A DNA stretch of 64,000 nt from positions 48,441,220 to 48,505,219 of the forward strand of contig OX387186.1 of the NCBI GenBank assembly GCA_947561395.2, written 5' to 3'. Below are positions 35,036-47,784 of the stretch, piece after piece. A model generated the notes under the pieces. That model searched no databases, was not told where the DNA came from, and worked only from the letters and a program-made list of their open reading frames with translations. Position numbers and translations under genes: made by a program. The number at the start of each line of letters is the position of its first letter. The first letter of the stretch is position 1. Origin of the DNA: Buxus sempervirens (taxonomy: Eukaryota; Streptophyta; Magnoliopsida; Buxales; Buxaceae).

Positions 35036-35929
35036 TAAATTTTAATTAAAAAATATATAAAATATATACATCTTTTATTGGCGGTAGCCTACAGCCACTA
35101 AAAGTAAATCACAAGTTTCCGCGCAATGACAAAGCGGGAAATTTCCCGCCTTTACTTTTACCATCCGCGCAATGACAAAGTGAGAAATTTCCAGCCTTTA
35201 CTTTTACTAGCGGGAACTTCCCGGCGGCAAAACTCAAATCAAATTACTTTGAGACACAAAGCGGGAAAAGTTCGAGCTTTTATTTTTACCGGCGGTACGT
35301 TATTGCTGCTAAAAATAAATCAAAATAATTCGTGCAATGAAAAAGCGAGAAAATTCCCACTTTATTCAAGAGCAATGTTTCCTCTTCAACTTTTACCGGC
35401 AATTTTAAGAACTTCCGGTAAAAGTCCAATAAACTTTGTATTTACTTGCGGTTAATCCAATGGTATATACTTTTTTTATGAAACAATTAAAACATTTACA
35501 GGCGATTAAACCGCAGGTAAAAAGTGTTCTATTTTGCAATTACCGGCGGTTTCTAATAATTGCCGGTAAAAACCTAAATTTTTTTCAAAAAAATTTAAAA
35601 CCAATTTTTGTTATGCTTTTATTTTGTACTAGCGGGAGAATGTTTACTGCCAGTAAAGTTCCATCTCCGATGGAATCATACCGTTGAATCAAAGGATCTT
35701 TTTTGGTGGGAGGTTCCCACCATTGTTTTACCGGAGTTGAAGCTTTCCCCGCTAGTAAAGGCTATCTTGCGCACAAAACTTTCGTGCCATGGTTTTCTCG
35801 CGGGAAAAAAAAGTTTTGTTAACTTTTAGGAGCGGGAGTCCTTGTTACCGATGGTAAAACCACTTTTAGGGGCAGAAATTGCTTACTTCTGGTAAAAAGT
35901 CGCCTTATTTTCCTCCACATTTTGTACTG

Positions 35930-37250
35930 ACTTTATTGTATTAATTGGATATAAATAGTTCTGCTTGGATAATTATCAAAGATCTCATATTTTATGGCTA
36001 TTGTTCACACCCAATCCAATGGAATCTTCAAATCCACAAGCTTTAATTTTACGACTTTAAAATCAAGGTAGAAGTTCATGTTATTGTTTAGAGCTAAACT
36101 TCACAAAGATGTTGTAGGCATCTTGGGATTTATACTCCTTTCCCCAAGTAGTGGCTCGGCATAGGGTTCTGATCGGTTGTAAGCACGTAGAACTGTGATG
36201 TACACGTAGAATACTTCAGATTACCATAAATGAGGTGAAATCCTCGATATCTATAGTTGGAATGTGTGTCGGGCTGGAGGTATCTAGATAACATCACAAT
36301 GCACTACATGGTAGTTATAAGGGAGCAGGGAAGAAGTTCCTTATAAATTGCAACTCTAAGGTAATTCATGACGTGAAGATAAGTATCTATAGAGGTTATA
36401 AACACACTTCCACTGCATACGTTATATACTTGATTGAGATTGACTTTGTTTATTTTGAGCGTTTCTTTCATATAGAGTTTCCTAGAAAATCGTACATTTT
36501 AGACCACATATAGAGATATTAGGGGTCTTTCATGCAATTTGCCCTTTATTATTGTTTCTTGTTTTAATTACTTGTTTAGCATGTTATATTTGTTCTTTCA
36601 AGAATAATGATTTTGTTCAAAGGGAGTAGTTCTACAGTTGGAGTCCTGTATGGGACTTGATCTGTAGGAGTGATACATATTGGGCTATTTTGCTCACTCC
36701 CTACCATTTTTCATATGTGTACGATGTAGCCTATGAGGAGCAGGATGGTGAATAGGTGTGGACATGACACGGCGTGCTTGGATGTTAGGTGTAGTCTACT
36801 TACAGTAGTGTTTGATTAGGGATTTTATTTGGTGTCATATACCAGCAGTGTATAGGTTATTTTATTTACTTTATCAACAGAATTATTGTTAGAGAGTTGT
36901 TTATTTTTCAAGCGTACTCTAATATTCTCTCAATTAATTTATATATTGATTTTAGTTATCTTAACTACACAAGATCTTGGTATTTTAATTTTATTTTCTT
37001 TTATAATTTTTAATTGTATAGATGTATTGTACATCGAACGCTTGAGAAGTGGGTTTTGCTTTGGTTTCCACATTGGGGTGTGTGAAAACTGTAGTTACAT
37101 CCTTGATCCCTATTACCCCATTACCGTTAATATATATTAGTTATTATAATTATAAGGATAATATAAGTATATCTTTCGGGTCATGTCAGTATTCACTATA
37201 GAAGCGTCCCCGCCCCTCGCCCCCCCCCCCCCCCCAACATCTCTCTCTCT
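35930..37250. other. Intergenic DNA, start shared with UGT-C flank
   Basis: About 35960-36090 resembles 52470-52600 (TCTGCTTGG, then ATTATCA-AGATCT/TTCAGATCT, CACCCAA-CCAA, TCTAATTTTACG-like). The rest is AT-rich with no gene recognised; a C-run lies at 37218-37235. Confidence 0.5.
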
Positions 37251-37254
37251 CTCT

Positions 37255-37675
37255 CCCCTGATACCCATCCAGGCCTAGGCTCTTCTTAAGACTCATTTCG
37301 TTTAAAGTGACTAGTAGCTCCTCTTCACTTATGGGCTGAATGAAGGAATAGTTGTCCTCAACAAAATTACATTTGATAACATCATCAAGGGTATTAATGT
37401 AGTACTTTCATTATCACATTATATTCGAGAGAAATATTCCACCAAACAATTTCAATATCTTTGGGATCAGTCAAAACCTCATTACCATCATTTTAATAGA
37501 TGTGATTCTATTTCTTTGATGCCTATTGATGGTGGTAATAAAAATTAAAAAAAAAAATTTGGTGTTAAGACCTCCATTATAGAGTCGTTGGATTCGAGAT
37601 TTTTGAGCTCACAGGATTTCTATTTATTTGAGAGTGTAAAAATAATGTAGTTTGAGACCTTGTTTCTTAGCTAAC
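37255..37675 (-). pseudogene. LINE-1 reverse transcriptase N-terminal fragment
   Basis: On the minus strand, separated by frame breaks, one reads AQKSRIQRLYNGGLNTKFF, then a DPKDIE-like stretch, then ISEEELLVTLNEMS and KKSLGLDGYQ. This is the order of the plant LINE-1 segment just before the RT palm (SRWLKEGDRNTKFF ... ISEEEI ... GPDG). It has stops and indels, with no endonuclease or tail, so it is a decayed scrap that stops at an AG microsatellite. Confidence 0.65.
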
Positions 37676-37965
37676 AGGGTATTATTACAATTGCTTTCTA
37701 TCATAAGTTATCGAACTAACTACGTAACCACACACATCCCCACCCATCCACCACCCAAAAAGTTATTTGCTTCTCTGCATGCGTTGGGCAAGTCACAATC
37801 CGTGCACTCTACCAGATCTCCAATTCTTTAATAATTAAAATTTAATAAATTAAGTCAATGTAATTAATGTGAAGGAAAAATCCATAAGGTCAACAATAAA
37901 TTATTATTACACAAATCTTCAAAGAGGTCATATGCAAAGCTAGATTGGTAATAAATTACCCCAGG
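37676..37965. other. AT-rich intergenic DNA
   Basis: Nothing recognised. Confidence 0.5.
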
Positions 37966-38228
37966 AGTCACTACAAAAAAACAGGGCTTTAGTGGCGGGG
38001 TTTGGTAGAGCTTTAGCAGCGGTCTTTTAATGACCACCGCTAAAAGTCATGCAAATTTTCTCTCTCCTTTCTCGATCTGTTCTGTGTCAAGCAAAACCCT
38101 CTCCTTTCCTTCTCTCTCGCCCTAATATGTCTATTCCATCCCGTTTTCTGTCTCACGAATGCCATTTCTCCTCATCTCTCACCTTTCCCGATCTTCTCTA
38201 TCCCCGATCTGCTCTGTGTCTCGTGAAA

Positions 38229-38633
38229 TGATACGAAATGCAACCATATTGTTGGGTTGCTGCCGCAATGATGCTGTTTTGATCACAGCCACCTAAAGTG
38301 TTAATTCCATTTCTCACCTTCTGGCTATTGCCTTCTGTTTCAGGCAATTTGTTTGTTAGTTAATTGTAAGAGAGAGAAGGGGACATGTGCGTGTAATAAG
38401 TGGGGAACGTGTGAGTTGGCGTAGGTCGTTAGGTGGTTAGAAGCATATATGTCTGTCAAGGAAACGAAGGGAGGCTCATGAAAGAAATTCGAAGAGCTGT
38501 TTTCCCTCCCTCTGTAGAATTCTCTTCTCTTCTCTCCTCTGTTCTTTCTTTCCTTTTCTGGTTAATGCATCAAGGAATTCTCTTCCCTTCTCTCTCTCTG
38601 TATTTCTTTCTTCCATTTCTGGTTAACGCATCA
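38229..38633 (+). repeat. 5' LTR of Reina element
   Basis: TGATACG...GCATCA, 405 bp, matching 43154-43558. Confidence 0.95.
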
Positions 38634-38635
38634 AG

Positions 38636-38647
38636 TGGTATCATAGC
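38636..38647 (+). other. Primer binding site, initiator tRNA-Met type
   Basis: TGGTATCATAGC, two bases after the LTR; one base differs from the usual TGGTATCAGAGC. Confidence 0.8.
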
Positions 38648-38663
38648 AGATCGGTTCTTGGCC

Positions 38664-39836
38664 ATGGCAGAAGGACATGAGCACAGGGACTTCGGTGTGA
38701 GGTGGCCCAGATGATTGAGGAGTCTAAGAAATGTCAACAAATCATGCTGAATCAATCCATAGCAGAACTCAAGTCCATGTTAGGGGGGCTGAGCATTCAA
38801 TACAGAGAAGCCATTTCTGCTAGCAGAGATGTCACAGGAAGTTCACAGATCGCGTCTGGATCTAGTTTTGGTGGTGAGAGATCCACTCCACCCTAAGGTC
38901 ATTCCACGAATCTTGAATTTCCACGCTTCAATGGTGAGGATCTGGATAGTTGGCTCCTCCGAGCTGAATATTTTTTTGAAGTCGATGGCACATCTCCAGA
39001 GAATCGCGTTAAGGTGGCTGCTCTGCACCTCGGAGAGAAGGCCATCCAGTGGCATCAGGGTTATGTCAAGACACAAGGATCTGAGGCTTATAGCAAATGG
39101 GATGATTATGACCAAGCTCTGATCTCTCGATTTGGATCTCACGCTTACGATGATCCATTGTCTGACTTGAGGAATCTATGCCAAACAGGTTCTCTGCAAG
39201 ATTATCTCAATTCTTTCGATGAACTTTATCCCAGAGAGGTAAGAGAGGATCAGACCCTTACCTTCTTCTTGTCTGGTTTAATTGATGAACTGCAAATGCC
39301 TGTGTGTATGTTCAAACCAAAAACCTTGGCAAAAGCCTATTCTCTTACACGATTACAGGAGATCTATGTTGCTTCCATCCACAACAGCCCAAAACCTTTC
39401 ACCAAAAATCCTTACAAATTCCACTTATTCCACCCAGAGAACCACTCCACACACCCAAGCCACACGCAACCATGCAGCTACCAAAAAGCCACACACTACA
39501 GGTCTCTTGCCTTTACCTGGTACTAACTCACACAAGCCAAACATTCCACCATTGAAAAACACTCACATGCTGTCTAACAAGGATTTTGATAACGAAAGAG
39601 CAAAGGGGCTCTGTTTTTGGTGTGATGAACGATTTGTTCTGGGGCACCAATGCAAAAAGAAACAGCTATATGTCTTGCAATTGAAGGTGGATACTGGAGA
39701 GGAAGAAGAAGGGTTAGAAGGAATGATGGAGACAAATGAGATCGATGCAGATGAGATGCAACTATCCTTGAATGCTATTTCAGGTAGTGGAGGGCCTAGA
39801 ACCATGAGACTTGCTGGTGTGTGTGGTAGGAGGTAG
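38664..39836 (+). pseudogene. gag: gag of Reina element, broken
   Basis: ATG 38664 opens a frame lost by about 38700. The gag body then continues two frames away, with a stop at 38894-38896. The capsid-like core (FPRFNGEDLDSWLLRAE..FF at about 38920, then W..QGY and F..RFG) runs to about 39300. A further shift before 39526 leads to the zinc knuckle CFWCDERFVLGHQCKKK at about 39613-39663. TAG at 39834-39836 ends it, directly before protease. Confidence 0.8.
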
Positions 39837-42800
39837 ATTTATATACTTATTGACTCCGGAAGTACTCATAACTTCTTGAGTGCATCAGTGGCTAAGAAAC
39901 TCTGTGTTGCACTACAATTCATAGATGGTGTTAAGGTCACGGTGGCCAATGGCCAAGAATTAGAGTTCATGACAATGTGAAAAGATTTCCAATGGAGAAT
40001 GCAGGGCCATGATTATACCACTGATGTTTACATATTACCCCTTGATAATTATGACTTGATTCTGGGAGTCCATTGTTTGCATAATTTGGGAGATATTTTG
40101 TGGACCTTTAAACAGTTAACCATGTTTTTCCAGCTAAGAGGCAGGGAGTGTGCTCTTCATGGTGATAAAGGAAAAGGGCTTGGGGTGATCAACAATGAAC
40201 AGTTGGGACGAATGCTTGCCAAACCTCATCAGTTAGCCTCAACTCAGCTCCTCATGTCAGCTGAATGTCTCTCTATCAGTGAAGTGAAAGAAGGCTCAAC
40301 ACAAGGGGATGCCGTATTGGAACAGGAGTTGGAATTGGTATTGCAACAATTTGAGGAAGTGTTTGATGAACCAAAAGGATTGCCACCTGATCGAACTCAT
40401 AACCATAAGATTGAATTGAGGGGAGACTCTCCAGCAATTAACTGTAGACCCTATTGGTATGCATCACCACAAAAGGATGTGATCGAAAAGATTACTAAAG
40501 AGATGATAGAAGCTGGGGGTAATCAGGCATAGCAGCAGCCCTTATGCTAGTCCTGTGGTGTTAGTCAAGAGGAAGGACAACACATGGCGGATGTGTATTG
40601 ACTATAGAGCCTTGAATCAGCTCACCATTAAGGATAAATTCCCTATTCCTTTGATTGAAGAATTGCTTGATGAGTTAGGGGGGGCTGTCATCTTCTCCAA
40701 GATTTATTTGAGGAGTGGGTATTGGCAAATCAGGATGCACCCCATTGATATACCTAAGACTGCATTTAAAACTCACGATGGCCACTTTGAATTCATGGTG
40801 ATGCCGTTTGGCCTCACTAATGCCCCCTCCACATTCCAAAGTCTCATGAATATGGTTTTTCAACCCTACTTGAGAAAATTTGTGTTAGTATTCTTTGATG
40901 ACATTCTTATTTACAGCAAGAGCAAAGAAGACCATCTCCAACACTTGGTGAATGTCCTGCAAACCTTGAAGGAGAACCAACTTTATGCTAAGAAGAGTAA
41001 GTGTTTCTTTGGAGGTGCAAGTGTTGAATATTTGGGGCATATCATTACAGCTGCAGGAGTAACCACGGATCCCCAGAAAATCAAGGCTATGGCCGAATGG
41101 CCAACCCCTCAAAATGTCAAGCAATTGAGGGGGTTTTTGGGTCTCACAGGGTATTACAGAAGGTTTGTACAAAATTATGGCAAAATTGCCAAACCATTAA
41201 CTGAGCTGTTAAAAAATAATGCCTTCCAATGGAACCCCTCGGCACAACAAGCTTTTCAAGCCCTTAAGAATGCCATTGTAACAGCTTCTGTACTAGCTTT
41301 ACCGGATTTATCGAGTTCACTATGGAGACTGATGCTTTAGGGCAAGGTATAGGTGCTGTATTGATGCAAGAAGGCCATCCCATTGCCTTCATAAGCAAAT
41401 CCCTTTCTCAGAAAAATCAGGCCCTATCCATTTATGAGAAGGAAAAGCTTGCTATCCTTTTAGCGATAAAGAAATGGGAACCTTACTTAGTGAACAAGCA
41501 CTTTGTGATCAAAACAGATCATCAAAGTTTGAAGTACTTGCTAGAACAGAGGCTAACAACTCCTACTCAACAGGCGTGGGTTGCCAAACTGATGCAATAC
41601 GACTATGAGATCAAGTACAAGAAGGGGAAGGAGAAAGTGGTTGCTGATGCACTATCTCGAGTGCCAACATCGGAGTTATACACCTTGACTTGTGCTGCCA
41701 TTTCAGATAACTTAGTGGATAAAATCAAGGCAACTTGGGTACATGACCCTGATTTACAGAGGGTAATCACGTCCAAGGAGGCTGACCACACGTCCTTTGA
41801 ACAATACACCTGGCAAAGAGGGGAGCTCCGTAGGAAAGGTAAGCTGGTAGTGGGGAAGGATATGTTGCTCAGAAATCAATTGTTGGAATATTACCATACA
41901 TCTTCTTTGGGCAGCCACTCAGGGGTTTATACAACTGTCAAGCGTTTATCTATGGTAGTTTTTTGGCCTGGTATGTGGAAGGAGGTACGGGAATTCGTTC
42001 AGAATTGCTCCATCTGCCAGCAATATAAACCAGAAAATGTTGCTTCTCCGGGTCTTCTACAACCCTTACCAATACCTGAAGGTGTTTTTACAGACATTTC
42101 CATGGATTTTGTAGTGGGTCTTCCAAAATCTCAAGGTCGTAAGCTATTTTCGTGGTGGTGGATAGGCTCACTAAGTACGCTCATTTTAGTGGCTTGACTC
42201 ATCCCTATTTAGCACGTACAGTGGCCCAACTCTTCCTAGACACAATTTACAAGTTGCATGGTATGCCACAGACTATTACAAGTGACCGTGATTCTCTGTT
42301 CTTGAGCACTTTTTGGCAGGAACTCTTTCGCTTACAAGGGGTGGGACTCCAAATGTCTACAGCATATCACCCTCAGACAGATGGCCAGACTGAGGTTGTT
42401 AATCGGTGTTTGGAAGGCTACCTACGTTGTATGGCGGGTGACAAACCACAGACTTGGTTTCAGTGGCTTTCTTTGGCTGAGTATTGGTATAACACCACAT
42501 ATCATAGTACCATTAAGATGACCCCTTTTGAAGCTTTGTATGGGTACCCACCTCCTATCCATGTCCCTTATTTTCCAAAGGATTCCCGGAATGAGGCTGT
42601 TAATGTCTTGTTGCAAGATCGAGAAGACATGTTGAAGCTACTTAAATTGCATTTAAGTAAGGCACAGAATCAAATGAAACATATGGCAGACAAACACAGA
42701 ACTGAACGGGAGTTCCAGATTGGTGATTGGGTGTATCTTAAATTGCAGGATTATAGGCAAACTAGCCTCCATCATGGCCAGCCTAAATTGCAGCCTCGGT

Positions 42801-43123
42801 TCTTTGGCCCCTTCCAAGTGATGGACAGAATAGGCAAGGTGGCTTACAAAGTTCGCCTTCCTAATGATTCACACCTTCAAAATGTCTTCCATGTCTCCTT
42901 ACTTCGACCAGTCCATTCTGCTATACCAGCCTCACCTATCTTGCCTTCGATTCCAGCAACAGCTTCACCAACTCCCCAGGCGATCCTCAATCGTCGTATG
43001 GTGAAACTGCAAAATGTAGCTGCAACACAGTACTTAATTCATTGGGCTGGTCAATCCCCTGCTAAGGCTACGTGGGAATTTGCTACTGAAATGAAGCTGC
43101 GATTTCCATCATTTTTTCCTTGA
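39837..43123 (+). pseudogene. pol: pol of Reina element: PR, RT, RNase H, integrase, chromodomain
   Basis: The protease site DSGSTHNF (Asp 39852-39854) is intact, but TGA at about 39978 follows. Reverse transcriptase resumes after a frame break near 40530: [22 protein letters not shown] and FFDD at 40891-40902. A further break near 41310 precedes RNase H ([12 protein letters not shown]...TDHQSLKYLL). Integrase has a zinc finger (about 41900-42030), Asp 42105, a frame break near 42145, Asp 42284 and Glu 42392. The C-terminus (about 42980-43123, RRMVKLQ...YLIHW...ATWE) is a chromodomain, which in this group guides insertion to chromatin marks. Catalytic residues are kept while the frame is not. 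Confidence 0.85.
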
Positions 43124-43153
43124 GGACAAGGAAAATTCCAAGAAGAGGGTACT

Positions 43154-43558
43154 GATACGAAACGCAACCATACTGTTGGGTTGCTGCCGCAATGATGCTG
43201 TTTTGATCACAGCCACCTGAAGTGTTAATTCCATTTCTCACCTTCTGGCTATTGCCTTCTGTTTTAGGCAATTTGTTTGTTAGTTAATTGTAAGAGAGAG
43301 AAGGGGACATGTGCGTGTAATAAGTGGGGAACGTGTGAGTTGGCATAGGTCGTTAGGTGGTTAGAAGCATATATGTCTGTCAGGGAAACGAAGGGAGGCT
43401 CATGAAAGAAATTCGAAGAGCTGTTTTCCCTCCCTTTGCAGAATTCTCTTCTCTTCTCTCCCTCTCTGCTCTTTCTTTCCTTTTCTGGTTAATGCATCAA
43501 GGAATTCTCTTCCCTTCTCTCTCTGTATTTCTTCCTTCCATTTCTGGTTAATGCATCA
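43154..43558 (+). repeat. 3' LTR of Reina element
   Basis: 405 bp, preceded by a purine-rich tract (AAGAAGAGGG). Right flank CGAAA. Confidence 0.95.
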
Positions 43559-46500
43559 CGAAACCATCTCCTCTCCTTTTCTCTTGCCCTAATCTATCTA
43601 TTCCATCTTGTTTTGTGTCTCGTGAAAGCCATTTCGATCCATCTCTCTCGCCCTAATATCTCTTCCGACCTGTTCCCTGCTGCATACCCTTGCTAAAAGC
43701 TGTCTTCTCGCCCTAATCTCTCTTCAAATCCTTTTGTGTTTCACTCATGACAGGGACGCTAGATCTCCTTGGTAAGAGATGTCTTCTTAATTCTTATTCT
43801 TAGAATTGTTCTTTTTGCATTTTTATTTGATGATTTTCCGTTCTCTGTTGGTAGAACCCGATTGATTGGAGGAAGAGGGTGAGAGAGATGTGAAGGTTTA
43901 AGCGTTCAAAATCCATGGAGGTTTAAGCGTGCGATGTGAAGGTTTCTGAGTCAAAGCAAGTTCAGAGTGCCGTTTCTCAACTCCACTGAACAGCTGTAAG
44001 ATGATTCATTGCCTCAACTCTTTTTGCCTAAGTTTCCTTTCTGGTTATATTGTGGCTACAGTTTTGTTTTGAATTATCTATGACTTTGGCTTCAACCCTT
44101 TTTGCCTAAGTTTCCTTTCTGGTTAGAAATTGCTATGAAGTCATGTTTTTTTCTCCCAAAATGTTGGGATTGAAATCTGTATCAAATGGTAGCAATTGGT
44201 TACAGTAAATTGTTGCATCCATTTGATTTACGGCGCAATTTCACATGTGCAAATTGACCACAAAAAATAGTATGCGTGTTATGTCACTTGCATTGCCCAA
44301 ACTCCATTCTCAAACCTAAAATCCGATTAGTCATGGTAAGTTTCTTTTTATTGCATGAGTTGTGTCTGTGTGATTCACTGGTAACTCAAGGTTTTACAGT
44401 TTAAAATGTCATTGCAATTATTATTGAAGCCATATTTCTATATCTTCCTTACATGTAACTTGTTCCTGTTCCGTTCCAAAAATAAGCCTACTGTGATGAA
44501 TTGGCATTGATGACTCGAGTTCGAGAATTGTGACTAAGAAAAATTTCTAGGTCAAAGCTTGTTCCAAACGCTTTCTTTTTCATGTTATTATTCTAATATT
44601 CTATTCTCCTTCTGTGGTTGGGAATTATTGATATCTTTGCTGTAAATTGGTTGGTTTAGTGGTGTCCTACAACTTTGACTATTTTCCAAAGCATATACTA
44701 CCATGAAATATATTTGGTTTTTGTTTTTTCATCTTTGACTGTGTTTTGTGCATGAAATGGGTCAATTATTGGTGTTTGAATTACTTCAAGAAAGGAACCT
44801 TTTTTTCATGGTCAATATATTTGAATTAGTCATAACTAATATTTTATTGGAGCTCATTAATGAGCTTTTTCCTGAGTCAATAGTCAATAGACTTGAGGTT
44901 GATACCTTGACAAAATCTGCTAGAAGCATCAAGCCTTTTTACTTTCATGCTAAAGGAAAGATTCTGATGGTTCCAGCATATTGGTTGCTTCCATTCTCTT
45001 CCATTCCCTTAGAATAAGAAACTTGTAGAAATGCATCCTTTGGATTCATCCTTGCTTTGTGGGGCTTCTAAGTTTGTACATTGTGACTTTTTTTTTGGAA
45101 GGAGTGAAGTTTGTATTAGTATTTCCAATAGAGATTACAAAAACAAGTATAGGATGTACATGCTTTTCCTACCTAACCTCTGTAAAAATTAACTATTATA
45201 ACTGATATTCATAACATAACAGGGGACCCCAAACAGAGGACCAAAACAGTACCCAACAGCCTTGTCTAGTTAAACTTCCGAATCACTGATAACTAAACAG
45301 TTATATTATCATAAAAAATCTTGAATTATTTGATTTTGAAAGTAGAGAACTTGGTGAAACCGCATCAATGGTAGCTTCCACAAAGTGATTAAGAAAATAT
45401 CAGTACATATGAAGTAAATGGAAAGTTTCAGATGGGAAAGATATGTAGGTGTTGAGATGGTAAACTACCAAATCTGAAGTCAAGAAAAATGTTTAGCTAA
45501 ACATAGCAACAAGAGAGAGCTTGATGGTTGAATACAAGATTCTTTCAACAAGAAGAAAGTGGAAATAGTCTTGTACAATTGTCACAATTCCATATGTATG
45601 CATGCCATGAGAAAGAGACCTGTAAATAGAAGACTTGAGAAGGTGTCCTTTTCCCATTTGTAATCTCTTTAATTTTTCTGATTAGGTGTTCTGGTGGGGT
45701 TCCAATTGGTGGTTGAAAATGACATGAATTTTCAAAAAACAGAGTTGGATTAAATCTTGTATGTAGTTATTTCTGCATCCGGTGCATGTAGTTGCCTATC
45801 ATTCATACTCTCGACCCAGCTAAGAGTTCAAAACGTAGGAATTATCGTTTTCCCTTTTGAACTCTGTTGTGCTATGGTGGTTCACTGTTTTGACAGATCC
45901 TTTAACCATGAATCGCAGATATTTGTAGATTCAGATTAATTTATTGGCAGGTATTGGTGGAATGGCTTGTCACTCAGAGCTGGGATCGGACTTGTTTGTG
46001 CAACCACATGCGTCATATCGTCAAACAAATCAGTAGCTTGGTTGACGACCATTAATATGCTCCCTTGCCCAGGTAAACTTGTAAGTTGTTTTATTCAATT
46101 GTTGAAATTGCAAGTTCAAGTTTTGTAGCTTGAACTTGATGATGAAGTTCAAGTTGTTTTATTAATGAGATGACCATTAATACGGAAATTAATCTTTTTT
46201 GTAGCTTTATATGTGATGCAGTCTTCCGTCTAACAGCCATGCACAGATCTTGATGATGAAGTTGGATTAGACCTTGGTGAAGATTGAGTGATGTTATACT
46301 CTTCATTATTTTGATTTTCTGTTGGGTTTACATCTTGTTCATGATTTCCATGGAAATTTTTGATTTGCATATCAGTGACACACATTCTTATCCTTATCAA
46401 TCAATCACTGAGAATAGCTAGATTGGAGCCTTTATTCACATATTTGTCTTATAATGCATGCGGATTTTCTACCAGTCTAATGAAAATTTTAGATAAAAAA

Positions 46501-47460
46501 CCGAATCTCTTCTCCGTCCATGTCATGAAAGATCATCTTAGCAAGGGTCAATTTGACAATGTTCAGCTCACACTGAACTTCAGCTGCTCTGCAGAGATGA
46601 CATGCAGGTGTAGAATAGTATCATGGCTTTTTTTATAAATTTTCTTTTTGGTATTGTATTGGACCCTATTAAGGTATTAATCTAACCATATGTTTCTTTA
46701 ATTTCAGAGATGAGGAATTGATCAAGTTGTTGAAGCAATGATCATATTGAAGTAACACAAGAGCACTCTAGTTGGGAATTTGCTAGTTCGGCCTTCATAT
46801 CACAAGCTTCATCACAATGCATGCTGTAAGTTAAAATTGTAATTAGACTCCAGTTGGGAATTTGCTTGATTCTATTAGTTGCCAATGGTCTCCTTGTTTT
46901 AATTATTGTTCTTAATTTAGTCATTGTGTTGGAACTTTTAGATGAAGATGATTGTTTCCGCAGTGGAACTTGAAGGTTTGGAGATGGATTTCGAAGCATC
47001 AAAATCGTGGTTGTGAGCAATTTTTGTTTTCTGTTTTTTCTAATAAGGTTTGTAGATGAATTTTGAACCATCAAATGTCACTAAACATGTTATTTTATTT
47101 TATTTTTTGCTTGGTACTAATATTATAATGGAAACTGCAAGTTTCAAATTAATGTTTTTTTTTCTTAATTTGAAAATTACATTTTTTTTATTTTTATTTG
47201 GCTTAATCTAGTGTAATTTAAGTGATTGCAGGTAAGAGAGAAAGAGGGGGTGGTGGGGGTCGGGTACGGGTACGGGTTTGGGGGGCGCCCTAATGCATGC
47301 GGGTGTTTTGTGCGTTGGGGGGGGGGGGGGGGGGGGGTTGGGTGGGGAAGGTGTAGGGTCGATTTACGGCGGAAAAAACAAAAAGAGGCTTTAGCGGTGG
47401 CCATCGCTGAAAGAATCAGCGATAGACGAATCTTCGGCGGACAGGCGTCGTTGGGCTGGA
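43559..47460. other. Interior of the large CACTA-like element
   Basis: It resumes the pyrimidine-rich leader-like DNA interrupted at 38228 (CTCGCCCTAAT repeats). The rest is AT-rich, with a G-run at 47319-47338. Short open frames (for example 44748-45017) show no known domain. Confidence 0.5.
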
Positions 47461-47784
47461 CTTTTAGCGGCGGTCTTGGTCCGCCGCTAAAAGTCTCTTT
47501 TTTTGGTTGTGAGTCCTACCCAAGAGGGGATGGCAACGGATGAGTTTTGGTGAACCCAAACCCATCCCTATAAGAGTTTAGCCAATACCAAATGCTAACT
47601 CGTCCATATGGTGTTGGCAGCGAGGCAGTCTGGGTTTGCCCCAATTGGTATATGGTATATAAAATTTACAAAAATTTATTTTTTAGATAGAATATATACA
47701 TTAATATTATGTTTATTAATAAGATATGCACTTTTTTATATATAATATAATAAAATTAATACTTAAAATATTTAATATATAAAT

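Larger units (their letters stand above)
33384..35929 (+). mobile_element. CACTA-like transposon, 2546 bp
   Basis: It begins CACTACAAAAAAAAAGG and ends CATTTTGTACTG, an imperfect inverted repeat with the CACTA form. ACT flanks both sides (33381-33383, 35930-35932). Subterminal regions are rich in ACCGGCGGTA / TACCGCC-type motifs. Inside are a GA-rich run, a G-run and a tandem array; no transposase. Confidence 0.8.
38229..43558 (+). mobile_element. Reina-like chromovirus (Ty3/gypsy), 5330 bp, defective
   Basis: Two 405-bp LTRs enclose a Met-type primer site, gag, protease, reverse transcriptase, RNase H, integrase and a C-terminal chromodomain. Size, short LTRs and chromodomain fit the Reina lineage. 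Target duplication TGAAA (38224-38228) / CGAAA (43559-43563) differs at one CpG-type site. The LTRs differ by 11 substitutions, all transitions, and two 2-bp indels (about 2.7 %). At least five frame breaks and three stops disable it. Confidence 0.9.
37969..47511 (+). mobile_element. Large CACTA-like element, 9543 bp, with nested retrotransposon
   Basis: The left end is CACTACAAAAAAACAGG; the right end, read inward on the minus strand, is CACAACCAAAAAAAGAG. AGT flanks both sides (37966-37968, 47512-47514). Subterminal TTTTAGCGGCGGT / ACCGCCGCTAAAA motifs are at both ends. After removing the 5330-bp Reina element and its 5-bp target duplication, about 4.2 kb remains, with no recognisable transposase. 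That 4.2 kb holds leader-like, pyrimidine-rich DNA (38040-38228, 43559-43760) and AT-rich stretches. The right terminus is more diverged, so pairing of the ends is an inference supported by the flanking AGT. Confidence 0.7.

Noticed and set aside
47226..47543. Gly-rich open frame
   Set aside because: Comes from a G-run in the CACTA subterminal region.
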